Source: Nostoc commune NIES-4072 (lineage in GTDB: Bacteria; Cyanobacteriota; Cyanobacteriia; Cyanobacteriales; Nostocaceae). From it: a stretch of 64,000 nucleotides of DNA. Shown here one piece after another: positions 17,826 through 26,223 of the stretch. Under the pieces are notes generated by a model that had not been told where the DNA came from, ran no database searches, and saw only the letters and a list, made by a program, of their open reading frames with translations. Numbering within the stretch: position 1 is the first letter of the stretch; each line of letters starts with the position of its first letter. Where the stretch lies: the NCBI RefSeq assembly GCF_003113895.1, contig NZ_BDUD01000001.1:6003244-6067243 (forward strand), given 5' to 3'. A program made the position numbers and the translations under genes.

Positions 17826-18464
17826 ATGGCTCTCCGTCTAGGTGACACAGTACCCAACTTTACGCAAGCCTCAACACACGGCGACATCGATTTTTACCAA
17901 TGGGCAGGTGACAGCTGGGTTGTGCTGTTTTCTCACCCTGCTGATTTTACACCTGTTTGCACAACAGAATTAGGCACAGTTGCCAAGCTAAAACCAGAAT
18001 TTGACAAGCGTAATGTCAAAGCGATCGCACTCAGCGTTGATGATGTAGAATCTCACAAAGGCTGGGTGGGAGACATTGAAGAAACTCAAAGCACCACTCT
18101 CAACTACCCAATTTTGGCAGATGCTGATCGCAAAGTTTCTGAGCTTTACGACATGATCCACCCCAACGCTAATGCATCTGTGACAGTGCGATCGGTTTTT
18201 GTGATTGATCCCAATAAGAAACTCCGCCTGAGTTTCACCTATCCTCCCAGCACGGGACGCAATTTTGATGAACTGTTGCGGGTGATTGATTCTCTGCAAT
18301 TGACTGATAATTACAGCGTGGCGACACCAGCTGACTGGAAAGATGGAGAGGATGTTGTAATTGTCCCCTCACTGAAAGATCCAGAAGTACTCAAAGAGAA
18401 ATTCCCCAAAGGTTACGAGGAAATCAAACCTTATCTGCGGATGACTCCTCAGCCTAACAAGTAA
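17826..18464 (+). CDS. 1-Cys peroxiredoxin (Prx6 type)
   Basis: A 212-residue peroxiredoxin that reduces hydrogen peroxide and organic peroxides. The peroxidatic cysteine is Cys45 in DFTPVCTTELG. It is the only cysteine in the protein, which defines the 1-Cys Prx6 class. The length and the C-terminal extension (PADWKDGEDVVIVPSLKD, then FPKGYEEIKPYLRMTPQP) are typical of Prx6, whose extension shapes the dimer and active site. The ATG at 17826 is chosen over an upstream ATG at 17799 because MALRLGDTVPNF is the family N-terminus. It is monocistronic with a terminator at 18491. Confidence 0.93.
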   Translation: MALRLGDTVPNFTQASTHGDIDFYQWAGDSWVVLFSHPADFTPVCTTELGTVAKLKPEFDKRNVKAIALSVDDVESHKGWVGDIEETQSTTLNYPILADADRKVSELYDMIHPNANASVTVRSVFVIDPNKKLRLSFTYPPSTGRNFDELLRVIDSLQLTDNYSVATPADWKDGEDVVIVPSLKDPEVLKEKFPKGYEEIKPYLRMTPQPNK

Positions 18465-18490
18465 ATCTGAAAATGATTTCGGATAAAAAG

Positions 18491-18522
18491 CAAAGGCGCA
18501 AAGATATAACTTTGCGTCTTTG
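18491..18522 (+). terminator. Rho-independent terminator after peroxiredoxin
   Basis: CAAAGGCGCAAAG pairs with CTTTGCGTCTTTG (one G-T pair) around a 6-base ATATAA loop, followed by TTTCTTTG. It is 26 bases beyond the peroxiredoxin stop. Confidence 0.7.
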
Positions 18523-18580
18523 TTTCTTTGCGTGAGAATATAGTTAGTCGGCTAGGCATCCGAACCTGGAGGAAATCCTT

Positions 18581-19165
18581 ATGTTCTCATCCCCTTTGGT
18601 TTTGCAATTTCCGTCATCAATGCAAATGACAGACGAACAATTTTTTGAATTCTGTCAGGTGAATCGTGACTTACGCATTGAGCGAAATAAATTCGGAGAA
18701 TTGGTAATTATGCCTCCTACTGGTTCAGAGACAGGAAACCGAGAAGTTAATATCTCAGGACAGCTATGGGTTTGGTCAGAACAAGATGGTACAGGTATAA
18801 CTTTTAGCTCAAGTACTGGATTTAAGCTATCAACAGGTGCAGAACGCTCTCCAGATGCTTCCTGGATTAAACTAGAACGGTGGAATGCTCTATCTCCAGA
18901 ACAGCAGCGAAAGTTTGCTCCCATTTGTCCAGATTTTGTAGTTGAACTCAAATCTCCTAGCGACAACCTCCAGACTTTGAAGGAAAAAATGGAGGAATAT
19001 ATGAATGAGCCAGGAATACAGTTAGGCTGGTTAATTGATCGTAAGCAGCGTAAAGTTTATATTTATCGTCCTGGATTGTCAGAGGAATGTTTAGATAATC
19101 CTACTACCGTTAGCGGTGAGTCGGTATTGCCTGGGTTTATTCTTAATATGAGTAAAGTTTGGTAG
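18581..19165 (+). CDS. Uma2 family (DUF820) putative endonuclease
   Basis: A 194-residue Uma2/DUF820 protein. It has the family opening (MTDEQFFEFCQVNRDLRIER), the GELVIMPPTGSETGNRE segment, the first active-site Asp in RSPDASWIK, and the core PDFVVELKSPSDN with the Glu-x-Lys pair, followed by LGWLIDRKQRKVYIYRPG. A good GGAGG ribosome site lies eight bases before the ATG. These nuclease-fold proteins are multicopy in Nostoc and of unknown role. A tiny antitoxin-like relic lies just downstream. Confidence 0.85.
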   Translation: MFSSPLVLQFPSSMQMTDEQFFEFCQVNRDLRIERNKFGELVIMPPTGSETGNREVNISGQLWVWSEQDGTGITFSSSTGFKLSTGAERSPDASWIKLERWNALSPEQQRKFAPICPDFVVELKSPSDNLQTLKEKMEEYMNEPGIQLGWLIDRKQRKVYIYRPGLSEECLDNPTTVSGESVLPGFILNMSKVW

Positions 19166-19214
19166 CTAAAGTTCTATAAAGCAATTTAACTATTCACAAG
19201 CAGTGAGGTTAAAA

Positions 19215-19319
19215 ATGTTGACTACTGTTGAAGGGACATATCCTAATGGTTGAGTGGAACTCACTGAACAAACTATAGATGTAGATGAAAGAACGCGAGA
19301 AAACTCTAAAATTATATAG
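19215..19319 (+). pseudogene. relic of a short antitoxin-like gene
   Basis: An ATG frame reads MLTTVEGTYPNG, stops at TGA (19251), and continues in the same frame as VELTEQTIDVDERTREN to a TAG at 19317. The pattern MLTTVEGxYxNGxVELTE is that of a common short cyanobacterial protein resembling an antitoxin half, usually followed by a PIN toxin gene. No toxin gene follows here. The internal stop and loss of the usual C-terminal strand indicate decay. Confidence 0.5.
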
Positions 19320-19354
19320 AGCATTATATTTCCTAATTCAACAATTGTCTTCTG

Positions 19355-20470
19355 TTAAAATCTACGAGTTTTATAGTAAAAACTTGCTATTTTGTGAGCG
19401 GTTTCTTCCCACTTTTGATTACCTGTAACAGATGCCCAATAAGCAAAAGCACGTAATGCTGTTCTCCTATCCATACTTTTTACCTTACCAGAGCGTCCTT
19501 TTTCCTGTCCAGCAGTGCGGGTATTGCCCTCAGTGCTAATTTCTCCAGAAGGCAAGATTCTTGTCTGCTCCCATAGCAGCGACTTATTGATCATCGCTAC
19601 AACTTTAGAGGTTATTTCATCTTGCGGAAAGTATGTCACCCATCGCTGGGCATAAATCACACCTACCATCTGGTAACTACTGTCATGTCCATTCTTTTCC
19701 GGGTTAACCCCATCTCGACGTTGCAGAGATAAACCATCTTCAATAGATTTATGGGCGTACTCAATCAGTTCTTGATCGCCTGTTAATTTACCGGTAAGTC
19801 CTAAAGCTGTTGCAACTAAGTAACGTCGATGGGTGTATGGTTTATTACGTCCGATTCCGATTTTCCAGATATTTGGCTTAATTATCCATCTAGCTGCACG
19901 ATGCACCAAAAATTTATATTTGGCTACTTGGTCAGCATACTTTTCAGAATATGGAGATTGTTCTATTACTAAAAGGGCATGAGTAACAGCTTCTACAAAG
20001 AAAGATGTGCTGTGAAAGCGATCTCCTGTTATAAAGAAGCTACCATCATCAACTTGGTGTGCAAACCCCCAATCAAACATCTTAAATCCTGCTTGAATGG
20101 CTTGTGGATCATTCTTAATCAAGCCACCAATGATTAGGTCTTCCCCATATCGCTGGTCTTCGATATACCAACCTCTTGCCTGATTACGCAGCCAACGCAC
20201 GTTTGTACCGTTAGCGCCATTAGGCATCATTGATTTATACAAACCTGACAAACGTCGGTAAATAACATTTGCGATTAAATCAGTTGATTCATGCTCAAAA
20301 TCTGTTTTTTGGGATAATTGACGCTGAGATAGATTACTTTGCTCTGTTCTTAAACCTACTTCAAACTGCCTATTGGGATAATTGCTATGTTGTTTAGCAA
20401 AAACCATAGTACTTTTAGTCATTAGCAGCAATAACAAAACTAACCAAGCTGCTAAATATTGCTTTTTCAC
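19355..20470 (-). CDS. secreted (alpha/alpha)-barrel protein, possible polysaccharide-degrading enzyme
   Basis: A 371-residue protein starting with GTG and preceded by AAGGAG. A signal peptide is clear (MKKQYLAAWLVLLLLL, cleavage near VFA). The mature part is rich in paired helices with aromatic and Gly loops (RWLRNQARGWYIEDQRYGEDLIIGG, FDWGFAHQVDDGSF, HDSSYQMVGVIYAQRWV), as in six-hairpin glycosidases and polysaccharide lyases. I cannot assign a CAZy family or catalytic pair. It is the last gene of the minus-strand glycan operon, where a periplasmic trimming enzyme would fit. Confidence 0.6.
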   Translation of the reverse strand: MKKQYLAAWLVLLLLLMTKSTMVFAKQHSNYPNRQFEVGLRTEQSNLSQRQLSQKTDFEHESTDLIANVIYRRLSGLYKSMMPNGANGTNVRWLRNQARGWYIEDQRYGEDLIIGGLIKNDPQAIQAGFKMFDWGFAHQVDDGSFFITGDRFHSTSFFVEAVTHALLVIEQSPYSEKYADQVAKYKFLVHRAARWIIKPNIWKIGIGRNKPYTHRRYLVATALGLTGKLTGDQELIEYAHKSIEDGLSLQRRDGVNPEKNGHDSSYQMVGVIYAQRWVTYFPQDEITSKVVAMINKSLLWEQTRILPSGEISTEGNTRTAGQEKGRSGKVKSMDRRTALRAFAYWASVTGNQKWEETAHKIASFYYKTRRF

Positions 20471-20515
20471 CGTTTAATTTCTCCTTCCCGATCTCAAAGT
20501 TGTTATCCTGCTATT

Positions 20516-21484
20516 TCATTCCATTTTTCCTTGCCTTGCTAATTGAAATCCTGTTGAATCCAAAAGCAAAATAAAAGCTCCTGGCAAGCTCAACAGCCAG
20601 CTTAAGGCTGTAATTGTTAAGGATAACAGCAGAGCCTGTTCTGTAGTTAAGCCAATACGATTGAACAGGTAAATCCATAAACCTTCTTTTAGACCCAGCC
20701 CTCCTAAAGATATGGGCAGCAAGGTAACTACTACGATGATGGGAATAAATACTAAAAGCTGTAAATAAGAAATAGGTATTTTTAACTGTTGCGCCACAAG
20801 GTAGTGGTAATAAACTATAGCCAATTGGAGTAACATTGATAACCCCATTGATACAGCTAGGGCTGTACGATCCTGAGCGAATTTTCGCAACAAAATTTGA
20901 ATTTTAGCAAAACGAGCAGCTACTTTGCCGAGGCGAAACTTTTCTAACCAAGGTTCTGCTAATATTAATAGGTTGGGACTTGATATGAGTAATACTGCTC
21001 CTAATAAAGCACCTACACAAGCAAGAAATAACAAAATAATATCCCAGCGTCCTATTAATTGAAAAGCGGGAGGCAAACCAATTAAAGCCAAAGCAGATAA
21101 AGCTGCTAACCCGGTAAATCTTTCTAAAAATACAGATACTAATGCAACTTCTGAATCTTTCGTTACTTGAGCAACTCTATAAACACGATATACATCTCCT
21201 CCAAGAGCGCCTGGCAAAAAAATGTTGAGAAACATTCCTGCAAAATAGCTGTTCAGCAAACTGCTCATTGGTGCTGAATGACCGCTCGAATTAAGAACAA
21301 CCTGCCAGCGCCAGCAACTCAACAATTGGCAACCAGTGTAATAGACTAAAGCTAGGATGATAAAGGGTAAAGATAAATGTTTAAACTGAGTCCAAGCTTG
21401 ACTAAAGTCTATGCGAGTAAATACAAAAGCAAGTAGACCAATACTTACTGTTGTTTTGATGAATATGATTGGTTTGATTTTCAT
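20516..21484 (-). CDS. YbhN/LPG-synthase-TM family membrane protein (UPF0104)
   Basis: A 322-residue polytopic protein with about eight membrane helices. It belongs to the lysylphosphatidylglycerol-synthase transmembrane family (UPF0104). The conserved motifs are present: LNSYFAGMFLNIFLPGALGGDVYRVY near residue 95 and LPISLGGLGLKEG near residue 265. Stand-alone members lack the LPG catalytic domain and often sit beside glycosyltransferases, with a proposed lipid-handling or flippase-like role that is not established. It is separated by 46 bases from the downstream gene and 60 from the upstream one, so in the operon. Confidence 0.85.
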   Translation of the reverse strand: MKIKPIIFIKTTVSIGLLAFVFTRIDFSQAWTQFKHLSLPFIILALVYYTGCQLLSCWRWQVVLNSSGHSAPMSSLLNSYFAGMFLNIFLPGALGGDVYRVYRVAQVTKDSEVALVSVFLERFTGLAALSALALIGLPPAFQLIGRWDIILLFLACVGALLGAVLLISSPNLLILAEPWLEKFRLGKVAARFAKIQILLRKFAQDRTALAVSMGLSMLLQLAIVYYHYLVAQQLKIPISYLQLLVFIPIIVVVTLLPISLGGLGLKEGLWIYLFNRIGLTTEQALLLSLTITALSWLLSLPGAFILLLDSTGFQLARQGKME

Positions 21485-21544
21485 TTTCTTATATATTGTA
21501 TATGTAGACCTGTATTAATCAGTTTATAAGTACAGATATATAAA

Positions 21545-24500
21545 TTAATAAGCACCTAAATCTTTGCCTTGATTGGGTATAACTTTTGGTAATCCATCTT
21601 CTAGCTGCCAAAATCGCAAACGAGTTCCAAAACTATCTATAACTGGTTTACCTAATGTTTCGATATACTCCCAAGTAGTACGTTCAAATCTCCCTCTTCT
21701 GGCATCATCTATATGAATCCAGACACGTTGATGTTTTTCTAATATATGATTTATTTGATCTATATTATTGACTACTACTCCACCAGCCCACCTATCAATT
21801 AATTTTCCGTTATGCCAGTAAATAGCATCTAAATACTCTGTTCCCATTAAAAAATAATCTAACCCGTTTAAGTTAATTGCAGCAAATGAAGGTGTAGGTG
21901 AAATAACTATATCTGCTGAATTTTTATGTTGTTGTATATACCCAAAAATTTTAGTATTACTTCTATTAATTACTTCTGAATAAGCCGCTAATACTTCAGT
22001 TGGTTGTGAGTTGACAATTATTATTATCAAACTAGATATCAACATAGCATTTCTAACAGGTATAAATCCATTTGTTGTTACCTGTAAGTGATCCCCAATA
22101 GTTTCTACTAAACATATCATGCTATAAATAGCTAGCAAAATAAATATTGGATAAACACTGTAAATGTAGCGTTCTTCTAATTGATAAGTAAGAAGTGTTA
22201 CAATAATTACTTGAGATATAAACAAAATAAAAAAGAAAGATAATATAAGGTTGGATTTTTTAAAAAAGTAAAGTATTCCTATACAGAAGAAGTAACTATA
22301 AATTATTTGCATCCTATTAGAACCAATAAATATATTGGAAATTAGCATTGTGACATCAGAAAAATGTAGCCTTAGATAACTAGCCGTACTGTCAGATATT
22401 GCAGCTAAAGGAGTTAAAAGACGGATAGCCGCAAAACCAAGGTCATATATAAAAATAGTTAAAGTAACTACACATCCTAAGATAATGTGCCAGTCTTGCA
22501 ACAAGCTAAACGGACGATAAAAATAAAGGAAACCAATTAAGAATACTGGCATTAGAGTTAAGCTAATCTCTTGAGTTATTAAGGTTAAAGTAAGAGCGAT
22601 AAAGAAAAGGTATTGATAATACTTTCCAGATTTTTCAATAAAACCCTTGAAGAATGACCACAAAGATAGAATAGTTAGACATTGTAGAACCTGGTAAAAC
22701 CGGATATTGCGTGAATACCAAAGTTCCCAAGGGTTGATAGCTAAAATTGCTGTTACTAGTAGAGCAATCCAAACTTTTCCAGTAAGCTGACGAGCAAATA
22801 TATAGACTAAAATTAGAGTAGCTGTACCCCAAAGTGCGGATAACAAACGAGCATTAACTATAGAATCTCCCAATAGTCGTAACCAAAGAGCCAGCAAGTA
22901 GTGATAAAAAGGGCCACGAGTGTACCAAATACCAGAAGTAGCTATAGGTGTGCCCGTGCGTAAGATACCTCTAGCAGCATCTAGGGAAGTATTTTCATCA
23001 GAGTCTAAGTCGATAAAACCGAGGTTATGAACCCTTAGCCCAAACCCTACACTGACGATGAGGATGAGAAATATCCACTCGCCCCAAATAGACCATCTCT
23101 GCTGTATAAGATTAAATTTATCTTGCAATACTTGGATTGGTGATTCTTCCCGTCTCTGCATCCAAACGAAAATGTACGCAATAATCGCTGCTACAAACGC
23201 TAAACTAAAGACAAGAAAGATATTTCCACCCGATGCCAAGCTGAAACTAACACAAGCCACTAAACCCAGCGAGAACCAAATCAAAGATAGAGGTAATTTA
23301 TTAATCTTTCTATTGATGCGAATGTAAACTAATGTCAATACAATTATGGCTGTAAACCCAAATAATATTACGTAGTTACTGTTTGGCTGGGCAAACAATA
23401 ATCCAACCTCTGCTTCTGCAAAGCGATGTTTCAGCAAACCAATGGCGGCTAAAAACAAAGTAGTTGGTGAGAGTATTGCAGATCCTGCAACAAAGTTATC
23501 CCACCAACGATTCCCATATCCCAGCCATAAACCTAAAAGTGAAGCATAAATTATTGCAAAGACAACTCCTCCTATTAACCATAGACTTTGATGCCATAAA
23601 TAATTAGGGTAATTGAGCAGATAGGCATTACCTTCAAAATTGCGTTGGAAACCTTCTGCTTTAGGTTTACCTAAAAGACTTACAGGTTTATCCTCACCAG
23701 CACCTTCTGTCCACTTAGATACAAGTTGATTTAAACCTGTCCAAGTATTATCAGTAGTAATTTCGCCAACAATTTCGCCTGTTGTTGTTTCTGCCCATCC
23801 ATCTAGAAAGAAATTAAGAATACTATTAGGGTTAATAGAGTTAGTCTCTGTTAATACTGTATTTAGTGAGCTAATTAAGCTTACAGCTAATGTATTATTT
23901 CCAGGTTTAAGCAAGCTTGTAATTTCTAAAAGATGCAGTTGGTTGCTATTTCCCTTTGTGTAACTATTAACAAGATTGCCGTTGATTAACAGAGAATATG
24001 CACCTTGCCCAGCAAATCGAATATAAGCGCGAGAAATCTGATCTATTGGTATCTGCCAACTACCTCTGAGCCATACTTGTCCTTGAGAATTTTGATTTCC
24101 TGTAATCCAATTTCCCTGTAGAGGGCGGTCAAACAAATTTTTACTTAAGCGACTGTAAGTTGCTTCTCGAACTGAACCCAGTACCTTAGCTTCTGGCCAA
24201 TTTTCATCTGAAAAATCTCGGTCAAACCATTGGAGAGATTGACGAGTTTCTGACAGATTAGAAACTCTCCAGGTGGTTTCTCCTGTTGATAAACTAATCG
24301 GTGTAGCATCATCTGTAGGATAAACACACCCCTCAACAACTACACGAGGAGTAGTTTGTCCTTTTTGAATTTCTAATGCAATAACATTTTTACCTGGACG
24401 TAAATGACGAGTTATGTCTATATATGCTGTTAATTTCCAATCATTGGAACTAGCCAGTAAATAATTGACTGATGTTTTAGTATTGTAATGATTACTATCA

Positions 24501-24844
24501 TTAATGCCTTGAAAAGGTATTCTCAATCCTGCACCTAATCCAAGAGAATTATTGAGAACACTATTTTCTCTTGCTATAGGTCTGTTATTTACATATAAAC
24601 TAAAGTCATTATCAGCACTTAATCTTAGCCAGCCTGCTTTTGCATTATCAGGTAAGTTAAAGGTATTGCGTGTATAAAAACGGTAGTTAGGTGTTTGAGG
24701 CCCAATCCATTGGGCTTGTTGTGACCAATTTACGCGCTCTACAGAAGTAGGTATTTTCTCCCAAATAGAAAATATCAAACTTCCCAATAGTAATCCTAAA
24801 GCTAATATCAAGCCCAATGGCAACCAACGCTCTGAACGTTCCAT
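21545..24844 (-). CDS. giant GT39-like membrane glycosyltransferase with two N-terminal beta-sandwich domains
   Basis: A 1099-residue protein. An N-terminal anchor (about residues 9-28) is followed by two similar extracytoplasmic beta-sandwich units, about 35-172 and 245-365. Each has the LYVNN/LLINGN strand and an LRPGKNVIALEI / LKPGNNTLAVSL strand typical of carbohydrate-binding jelly rolls. About four membrane helices follow, then a GT-C domain of the GT39/PMT_2 type from about residue 590. Its acidic first-loop motif LDSDEN (about 612-616) is the catalytic-type Asp/Glu, and YTRGPFYHYLLALWLRLLG follows. Such enzymes transfer sugars from polyprenyl-phosphate donors on the outer membrane face. 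It starts two bases after the TPR gene stop. Confidence 0.75.
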   Translation of the reverse strand: MERSERWLPLGLILALGLLLGSLIFSIWEKIPTSVERVNWSQQAQWIGPQTPNYRFYTRNTFNLPDNAKAGWLRLSADNDFSLYVNNRPIARENSVLNNSLGLGAGLRIPFQGINDSNHYNTKTSVNYLLASSNDWKLTAYIDITRHLRPGKNVIALEIQKGQTTPRVVVEGCVYPTDDATPISLSTGETTWRVSNLSETRQSLQWFDRDFSDENWPEAKVLGSVREATYSRLSKNLFDRPLQGNWITGNQNSQGQVWLRGSWQIPIDQISRAYIRFAGQGAYSLLINGNLVNSYTKGNSNQLHLLEITSLLKPGNNTLAVSLISSLNTVLTETNSINPNSILNFFLDGWAETTTGEIVGEITTDNTWTGLNQLVSKWTEGAGEDKPVSLLGKPKAEGFQRNFEGNAYLLNYPNYLWHQSLWLIGGVVFAIIYASLLGLWLGYGNRWWDNFVAGSAILSPTTLFLAAIGLLKHRFAEAEVGLLFAQPNSNYVILFGFTAIIVLTLVYIRINRKINKLPLSLIWFSLGLVACVSFSLASGGNIFLVFSLAFVAAIIAYIFVWMQRREESPIQVLQDKFNLIQQRWSIWGEWIFLILIVSVGFGLRVHNLGFIDLDSDENTSLDAARGILRTGTPIATSGIWYTRGPFYHYLLALWLRLLGDSIVNARLLSALWGTATLILVYIFARQLTGKVWIALLVTAILAINPWELWYSRNIRFYQVLQCLTILSLWSFFKGFIEKSGKYYQYLFFIALTLTLITQEISLTLMPVFLIGFLYFYRPFSLLQDWHIILGCVVTLTIFIYDLGFAAIRLLTPLAAISDSTASYLRLHFSDVTMLISNIFIGSNRMQIIYSYFFCIGILYFFKKSNLILSFFFILFISQVIIVTLLTYQLEERYIYSVYPIFILLAIYSMICLVETIGDHLQVTTNGFIPVRNAMLISSLIIIIVNSQPTEVLAAYSEVINRSNTKIFGYIQQHKNSADIVISPTPSFAAINLNGLDYFLMGTEYLDAIYWHNGKLIDRWAGGVVVNNIDQINHILEKHQRVWIHIDDARRGRFERTTWEYIETLGKPVIDSFGTRLRFWQLEDGLPKVIPNQGKDLGAY

Positions 24845-24846
24845 TA

Positions 24847-26220
24847 TTATTCCTCTATTCCTGATTCATTCCAAGCTTTGGTATCAACCGATTGACGGTA
24901 TCTTTCCCAGGTTTTACTAATATTGCCTTTGTTATATTCATTCCAAGTTAGATGGACATAGGCTTGTCCCATTAAACCAATCCCTGGTTCTTGAAAGTAC
25001 TTCTGGCCATCTATAATTTTTTTAGCAACTTCAGCCGATTTCTGAAATTCTCCATTAACAACCCTGGCTAGCATCAGGTCATATAAAGCCTCAACATGAC
25101 CCGGAAATATGCTGAATGCTTTTTCAAAAATATCTGCTGCTGTGCCAGCATTCCTAGTATTAGGTTCGTTGAAATAATTGGTTCCTCGATTTAGAAGTGC
25201 TGCAACCAAATATCCTCTTACTAAAAAGCGGTTAGGCTGAATCTCTAAAGATTTTTGAAAATAGCTTTCTGCTTCTAAAAAATTACTATCTTTATAATTT
25301 TCTAGACCTTGAATGAAATTAACTAATCCTGGTTCAGGAACATCTGTATATAACTCTGCTCTAGCCAGGCGCTCTAAAAATTCTTCATCTCCCTGCAAAG
25401 GTGGATACAATCTTGTTAAAACTTGGCTGGTGTTTACTACTTGAGAATATTCACCTTTGGCAAACTGCACATTTAATTGATAATTAATAATATTAAAATA
25501 AATGTGAGAGCCTAAAATAGCAGAAAATAATAGTAAGCTCACAGGCACTAATATTTTCATGTCTTTAGTTAGAGAATTAATTCCCTGCTGTTCCCAGGCT
25601 AGATAAAAGCCCATTAGACAGATTAGCACTCCAATTAGGCTAAAGCTCCAACCTTGTCCAATAAAAGCAAAAAAACTATTTTTATAGCTAAATCCTTCAA
25701 GGATAACTTTATCCCATGATGGAAGTTGAAAAAATCGGCTATCCTCAATTTTTAGGCCAAAAGTAGAAGTAGGAATATCTGGATTATCTAAAACTATATT
25801 CTGTTTCCATTGAGCTTGAACTTCTGAGAAATTTTTGTCTACATGAGATGATACTTTTTCTCCCTGGTTATAGTACTCTGCTGCAATAAAAGATACAGCA
25901 GGCGACCAAGTTGTAATGAAATAGGGAAAAAGTAAGATTGGTATTAATGCACCCCAAAAAACTAAGCGTGGAGCTTGTCGAATATGAAATATAAAAGTGT
26001 AAGTAAAACCTGCGATCGCACACAAAGCTAATGGCACTCTCACAGCATTTGCCCAAAATAGATTTGTACCGAATGCTTCTAGGGTTTCTGGAGGTAACCG
26101 ATACCAAGGATAGATGGCTCCTAGTAATAGTAAAATAGAGCCGATTAACAGAGTAACCCTTTCTCGATTAAACCAATTAATAAAGGCAAAAAATCTGTTA
26201 GTCCAATAACTTTGATTCAT
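24847..26220 (-). CDS. TPR-containing polytopic membrane protein
   Basis: A 457-residue protein with about five membrane helices in the first 245 residues. The large extracytoplasmic loop (about 115-185) contains VSFIAAEYYNQGEKVSSHVD. The C-terminal part holds TPR-like helical pairs (about 270-430: LVNFIQGLENYKDSNFLEAE, YFQKSLEIQPNRFL, DIFEKAFSIFPGHVEALYDL). No enzyme motif is visible. The 2-3-base spacing to both neighbours (HlyD-like upstream, GT39-like downstream) implies a translationally coupled complex, probably as a scaffold for the glycan machinery. Confidence 0.65.
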   Translation of the reverse strand: MNQSYWTNRFFAFINWFNRERVTLLIGSILLLLGAIYPWYRLPPETLEAFGTNLFWANAVRVPLALCAIAGFTYTFIFHIRQAPRLVFWGALIPILLFPYFITTWSPAVSFIAAEYYNQGEKVSSHVDKNFSEVQAQWKQNIVLDNPDIPTSTFGLKIEDSRFFQLPSWDKVILEGFSYKNSFFAFIGQGWSFSLIGVLICLMGFYLAWEQQGINSLTKDMKILVPVSLLLFSAILGSHIYFNIINYQLNVQFAKGEYSQVVNTSQVLTRLYPPLQGDEEFLERLARAELYTDVPEPGLVNFIQGLENYKDSNFLEAESYFQKSLEIQPNRFLVRGYLVAALLNRGTNYFNEPNTRNAGTAADIFEKAFSIFPGHVEALYDLMLARVVNGEFQKSAEVAKKIIDGQKYFQEPGIGLMGQAYVHLTWNEYNKGNISKTWERYRQSVDTKAWNESGIEE

Positions 26221-26223
26221 CTG

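Noticed and set aside
18581..19319. Toxin-antitoxin pair (Uma2 plus short antitoxin-like gene)
   Set aside because: The antitoxin-like frame has an internal stop and lacks its usual C-terminus. Uma2 is not an established partner, and no PIN toxin follows.
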